This document shows, in pieces, positions 59,601-64,000 of a stretch of DNA of 64,000 nucleotides. The stretch comes from Xiphias gladius (taxonomy: Eukaryota; Chordata; Actinopteri; Istiophoriformes; Xiphiidae). Below the pieces are notes generated by a model that saw only the letters and a list, made by a program, of their open reading frames with translations, did no database searches and was not told where the DNA came from. Every line of letters begins with the position of its first letter. Within the stretch, counting starts at the first letter, position 1. The stretch is taken from NCBI RefSeq assembly GCF_016859285.1, contig NC_053402.1:25174556-25238555 (forward strand). The letters run 5' to 3'. The translations under genes and the position numbers were made by a program.

Positions 59601-60167
59601 TAAATAAGTAACTAGAAATGATTAGTATTAAGTTGTAACATTGAATTAACTAGTAAGTAATCTACTTATTTATTAAGTACCAAGTAGGTAATTGAGTGTC
59701 AAGTCAGTAAATAATTATGTGATAATATGTAAGAATAGTAAGCATACGAGTAAAACTTTAGTAAGTGACAAAGTGAATAAGTGGTGAAAAGTAATTAGCA
59801 AGTAATTAAGTACTAAGTAAAGTATCAGTCGGTTTGAGTATAATTTTCCACTGAATGTTTTCTCAACATTTAGACCTTCATGTTGAAAAATACAATAAAA
59901 TAAACAGAATAAAACGTCACCTGAATGAAAATTAAAAAACAAAAAACAAAAAACAAAAAGAAACAGCTGAGGTTCAGAAAATCTGTGTCGACCAAAAGCC
60001 CAGAGATTCAGTTCACAGCAGTCAGTCGCACTCCTCTGTTCTGATTGGCCGACAGCATCAGCGCGTCCTCCTCCACGAGCACTAGGACCAAGCGGGTGGT
60101 GACGGTGGTGGAGCAGGTGGTTGATGGGAAGGTGGTCTCCTCCTCCTCCTCCTACGGGACCCTCTGA
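53691..60167 (+). CDS. Keratin D: type I cytoskeletal keratin with an extra intron, complete, 426 aa
   Basis: Seen: eight exons at 53691-54107, 55092-55174, 56785-56941, 57557-57718, 57808-57933, 58728-58802, 58929-59077 and 60056-60167. The usual 221-bp exon 6 is split into 75 and 149 bp by a 126-bp intron; the split falls between Gln and Val codons. Read through, that intron gives an in-frame TGA, so it must be spliced out. The head, about 80 residues, is Ser/Gly-rich. The helix start reads [16 protein letters not shown], with Gly at a normally acidic position. The end motif is [10 protein letters not shown], and the tail carries [12 protein letters not shown]. The last acceptor may be at 60056 or 6 bp later. 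Known role: epithelial filament formation with type II keratin. AATAAA at 60220-60225. Exon 3 nearly equals that of keratin A; exon 4 is a B/A mosaic. Confidence 0.95.
54385..54565. mobile_element. Interspersed repeat, family Q (copy, keratin D intron 1)
   Basis: Contains ACATTTGAGAAGCTGGAACC (inverse of the phrase at 1170), TTTTGGCTTGAAAAATGAC and AGTTACTCAATTATCAC. Confidence 0.55.
54765..55010. mobile_element. Palindromic interspersed repeat, family P (copy 6, keratin D intron 1)
   Basis: Contains AAAGTAACTAAAAGTATTAA, TAAAATGTAGTGGAGTAG and ATACTCAAGTAAAAATGAG, ending near GTACTTCCACCACTCC. Same layout as the 48059 copy, inverted in part. Confidence 0.55.
59200..59840 (+). repeat. Irregular AAGTAATTAG / AGTAAGTA tandem repeat in the last intron of keratin D
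   Basis: About 640 bp composed of AGTAA, AATTAG, AAGTAG and AAATAAGTAA words without a fixed period. Non-coding, probably from slippage and unequal exchange. Confidence 0.75.
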
Positions 60168-60219
60168 GCCGCCGCACCGGACCACAGCCAATCACCTCCG
60201 TCATTGTTCACTGGAGAAT

Positions 60220-60225
60220 AATAAA
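60220..60225 (+). terminator. Polyadenylation signal of keratin D
   Basis: AATAAA 53 bp after the stop, followed by T/G-rich sequence near 60248-60268. Confidence 0.85.
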
Positions 60226-60504
60226 ACAGTCCAAAGAAAGACTTTGCAGTGTCTGTCCTTTTTTTTGTTTAAGCTTCTCAAGTCTTAACGGAGCCTGAAG
60301 CATCCGCCCTCTTCATAATGTATCTCGTAAAAGTCTCACAGACGGATGCTAGAAAATTAGACATGATTTTCTGTTGTCCTGCAAAAAAATCCACACTGGA
60401 AATCTAGCAATAAGTTTTGGATTCCCCCTGATCAACAGGCTGAGATTCATTGTGATAAAGTACACAAAACAACTCCCACCATGACCTTTTGAGGGCGCCC
60501 TAAC

Positions 60505-60650
60505 TAATAATAATAATTAAAAAAAACTTCATTCATATTGCATTTTTCAAAAACAAGTCACAGAGCGCTTCACAAAGACATGAAATTACCAGATAAACGT
60601 TACACGAAAGTAAAAATGATAGTCAGGTTAAAACATAAACAGTTCAAGAG
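60505..60650 (+). repeat. Fragment of a common fish repeat tail
   Basis: TTCATTCATATTGCATTTTTC, then AACAAGTCACAGAGCGCTTC, resembles the tail of abundant teleost repeats (family knowledge). Non-coding. Confidence 0.4.
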
Positions 60651-60967
60651 AATGTATTTTAAAAAAAAAAAAAAAAGAGAGTAGCATTAGATCTTTTCTG
60701 TCATTGCAGACAGGAAGTACCAGAACAACACAATGCATCTTAACATGTAACCACACATGTAGTGTGAACAGTAGCAAGTTTGGATGGATACAAGCATATG
60801 AGTGTGTATGGGAGATTAAAGAGAACAAGAAAATAAAAAAATTACATTAAGAACGAGTGGAACAGATATAAAGATTTAAAATAATCAGAATCAGATCTAG
60901 TGGCCAAGTTCGTCGGTTCACGCTCCGACAGTTGGTGGCTCTCACGCAGTGAACTACGCAGACAATG

Positions 60968-61180
60968 CACAGGCTCAGGAGGTGGAGCGGGAGGTGGCTG
61001 GTTCGATTCCCAGCGCCTCCGGTCCGCATGTCAGAGTGTCCTCGGGCAGGATGCTGAACCCCAAATTGCCCCTGATGGCCGTGGTGTGAGTGTGTGTGAA
61101 TGTGGCTGTAGTGTGAAGCGCTTTGAGTGGTCGATAAGACTAGAAAAAAGTGTGATATGTAAGTGCAGTCCATTTACCAT
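60968..61180 (+). mobile_element. tRNA-derived SINE
   Basis: An A-box-like GCTCAGGAGGTGGAGC and B-box GGTTCGATTCC lie at tRNA-like spacing. A body with CCGCATGTCAGAGTGTCC and GCCCCTGATGGCC follows, then a tail AAGTGCAGTCCATTTACCAT. This matches a widespread teleost SINE-like repeat by form. It abuts a Tc1-like end on its right. Confidence 0.7.
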
Positions 61181-61905
61181 AAGTATTTGGACAGTGACGC
61201 AGTTTTCATGACTGTGCCTCCGTCCACCACCACAGTGGATCTGAAAAGAAAAGCCATCAAATTGTGACTGAAGTGGAGACTTTCAGCTTTAATTCAAGGG
61301 GGTCACATTAACTGTTTAGGAATCACAGCCCTTTTTATACGTAGTCCCTCATTTTCAGAGGCTCAAAAGTAAATATAAGAATTATTTTTAATACTCGGAT
61401 TAAGACCCTTTGCGGTCAAGGACTGGCTGAAGTCTGGAACCCACGGATGTCACCAGATGCTGAATTTCCTCCCTTGAGATGCTCTACCAGGCCTTTACTG
61501 CAGCCGCCTGCAGTTGCTGCCTGTTTGTGGGTCTTTCTGCCCTCAGTTTTGTCTCCAGGAAGTGAGAAGTCTGCTCAATTGGACTGAGGTCAGTGGACTG
61601 ACTTGGCCATTGAAGAATAATACATTTCTTTGCCTTGAAGCTCTTGTGTTGCTTTCGCAGTATGTTTTGGGTCATTATCCATCTGTACTGTGAAGCATGG
61701 TCCTCTCAGTTTTGCAGCACTTGGCTGAACCTGAGCAGATAGTGTAGAACCATACACCTCAGACTTCAGCCTGCTGCTTCTGGTACAAGTCGATCCCGGT
61801 TTCATCTGTGGCTTCGGTTGGCTGTCAGCTTCATTCCAGTGCAGAGTGGCCCGGAGTGAGAGTGACCCGGTGACCATCGGCCGTCCGATTTGTCTGATCT
61901 GATTA
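61181..61905 (-). mobile_element. Truncated Tc1/mariner-like transposon with transposase C terminus
   Basis: Left end AAGTATTTGGACAGTGAC resembles a terminal inverted repeat. The minus strand encodes the catalytic C-terminal part: MDNDPKHTAKATQ in one frame, then ILQWPSQSTDLSPIEQ and LRAERPTNRQQLQAAAVKAW in another, so at least one frameshift is present. The N-terminal DNA-binding half and the right end are missing. Not active. Confidence 0.85.
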
Positions 61906-64000
61906 TGACAGTGACCTGTCAGCGGCAGCGGGAAAAGTTGAATCCAAATGCAGCCCTGACATTTACTCCTCCATTAAGCTCCAGCCTCGCCCCAGCCTCA
62001 GGCCACCTGTCAACAGCCCCCTCCCCCCGTTATGTAACAACCTACAAACTGCTAATTAATACATCTGTGATGTGACAGTGCGCCGATGGCTAATTCCTCA
62101 CTGAAGGCGGTGAAATACCAGTAGTCGTGGAGTAGCAGACAATATGGACAGAAAATGGAAATAAGTATCATACTGCTGATGATGTACAGTATCAGGTTCA
62201 CGGTCTATGAGAAACAATAGGCAGACGACTTCACTGCGACAAAACAGACGAAGTAGACTTAGGTAATGATTTGTCTCAGCATTATTAACAATGAGAGGTA
62301 AAGCATCAGGACTGCAAGATGGTGGAAACCAGCTTGAAGCTTCGTACGTGGGAGGAGGTCGGAGGTTTCACCCTCCTGAAGGTCGTGTGTTTGTTTTTAA
62401 GCAGCCGCTACGAGCTGTGAATGCGCTGACCGTGTTAACACGCACTTGTGCGCTCCCTTTGTATTTACTGTTGATGCATTGCTGTGTTTTTCACAACACA
62501 ACAGTCGGTGCAGTGACCCGGAGCAGTTTCTGGTTGAACAACAGGAAGGTGTGCAGGAAAAACCTCAACGCCTGGTCTCAGTGACCTTCAGAGGTGAACA
62601 AGAGTCGTTAGTAAACCGCTGTAAAAATGGTCCAGTGTCACGTAGGGACAGGAAGTTCACGGCCACAGTTTCTGACTGGGTCCAGAGCGAAGGGAATTTA
62701 ACTCTGAACAGCAGAGAGGAACCGGGCCATCCGTGGACTGTTTTGAAATCTCAGCTGCCTCCGCTGTGACGTGGAGAGTAAATGAAGCGTTAAACCTCAT
62801 TGTCGATGCTGATCCACAGGTGGTTTACAGAGCTCAAGCCTCATTCAGAGCCGAGGCGTGGTCCCAGTTCAGTTCGGAGGTTAGAAAGTCACCAGAGGAG
62901 AGCGCGAAGCCACAGGGATGAGCAATCCAACCACAGTCTACTGTATCAAAGTTCCCTTGAGCAAGGCGCCGAACTCGGCGTGGCCCCAGACTGTAACTGT
63001 GCTGCTGAAACCAATTAATGTAAAGCTGAATGTTCATCAAAATTTCCCAGGGAAAATGTTTCTATGCTTTACTCGTTCCTCGTGTCAACGCTGGCCCTGA
63101 AGCGGTCCCTTCTGAACCCGACTACTCTGTAGAGGTCAGACGTTTGTTTCGTGACAACAACTGCGTCTTTTTAGACTTCGGTTAAATTTTTAGCCATGCG
63201 AGCAGCGAGGCTCCGGGAACGCCAGCCTCGGTCGGTCAGTTGGTCCAGCACTTTGGTCCAAACTCCTATTGGATGGATCGGTTTGCGGTGTTGTCCAGGA
63301 ACCTGTGGTCCCAGAGGATGAATCCTCATGACTTTGGTGATCCTCTGACTTTTCATCTGAGGCAACTTTGAGGTTGACATTTATGATTCGAATGAAATAT
63401 CACAACTATTGGACTCAACTTTGTGGTCTTGACTTGAGATCTCACTTTGGGATTTGTTGGCCTGGCTTGTCTTGACTTGGAACTTGGTAGTCTTGATCTT
63501 GGCACTCGTCTCAGGACTTGATTTGAGACTTAATGGATTTAATGTGGGACTGGTTTTGGGATTTAATTAACATTGTATTTGAGTAAAATATCAAAAACAT
63601 CTGGTTATACCCAAGGCTGGGCTACCAACCAAGCAAAATGGGCAACTGCCTCAAGGGGGCAGGGGGGCCGAGGGGCCCTAGATTTACAGGAGACTCCACC
63701 ATCGCTGTATGGCCGTTAGTTTGTGTTTAATTGATTTGAACTGAACTAATTTGAACGATCTGATTAATTGATGAACATCAGCTGAAAAAGGAAAAGTTTT
63801 TAAGTCGACTCCTGCAGTTTTATCCAGTCCTGAGGCTCTGTCTCGTCTCTGCCAAAATCTAGTTGTAACACCTTTGATATTTCAGCTAACATTCTGCCTA
63901 CGTGGTGCATATTCCTAAATAAATCTGCATCTAATCCGCTTATAACCAAACTACGTTGGGGAACACAGGGGCCCACAGCTCTGCTTTCATCAAACAGAGG
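61906..64000. other. Intergenic right flank, no supported gene
   Basis: Only short open frames. A SINE-like scrap (TTGAGCAAGGCGCCGAAC) lies near 62955-62980, and a family R repeat at 63235-63420. At 63420-63570 there is an irregular series of GACTTG- and TTGAGAC-like words. Confidence 0.45.
63235..63420 (+). mobile_element. Interspersed repeat, family R (copy 2)
   Basis: Contains TGGATGGATCGG, GATCCTCTGACTTTTCATCT and TCGAATGAAATATCACAACT, the same order and strand as in keratin A intron 4 at 25495-25660. Confidence 0.55.

Overview
The window is from a vertebrate, almost certainly a teleost fish (probably a spiny-rayed one). It carries a type I keratin cluster with the fixed type I exon lengths (83, 157, 162, 126 and about 221 bp). 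It also holds Tc1/mariner remnants, tRNA-derived SINE sequence, and short palindromic and A/T-rich repeats typical of fish genomes. Identifications rest on reading the sequence and on family knowledge; nothing was searched.

Layout, all main genes on the + strand. (1) 114-6960: the 3' part of a divergent type I keratin-like intermediate-filament gene. It keeps keratin exons 3 to 6, then enters a 3.6-kb exon for a huge Ser/Gly-rich tail. Two near-identical tRNA-Ser genes (anticodons TGA and CGA) and a tRNA fragment lie in one of its introns. (2) 7.6-21.9 kb: mostly non-coding, with Tc1 debris, a minisatellite containing an expanded AAAAC array, and two weak minus-strand exon candidates, one EGF-like. 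(3) 21.9-28.0 kb: keratin A, complete, 443 aa. (4) 31.6-35.8 kb: keratin B, complete, 413 aa. (5) 38.8-43.8 kb: keratin C, a decayed copy with several short deletions and no visible exon 5. (6) 45.8-51.5 kb: a CpG-rich, YY1-motif promoter with a spliced first exon and a possible transcript of unknown identity. (7) 53.7-60.2 kb: keratin D, complete, 426 aa, with an extra intron not present in its neighbours. (8) 60.2-64 kb: SINE and Tc1-like remnants, no gene seen.

The intact keratins should each pair with a type II keratin encoded elsewhere to form epithelial filaments. Their exons show patchwork similarity: exon 3 of A and D differs at one base in 157 while exon 2 is well diverged, and exon 4 of D is B-like at its start and A-like at its end. 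This points to gene conversion across the cluster. The most unusual items are the giant-tailed filament gene, its nested tRNA genes, the extra intron in keratin D and the deletion pattern in keratin C. I saw no CRISPR array, operon or virus-like element.
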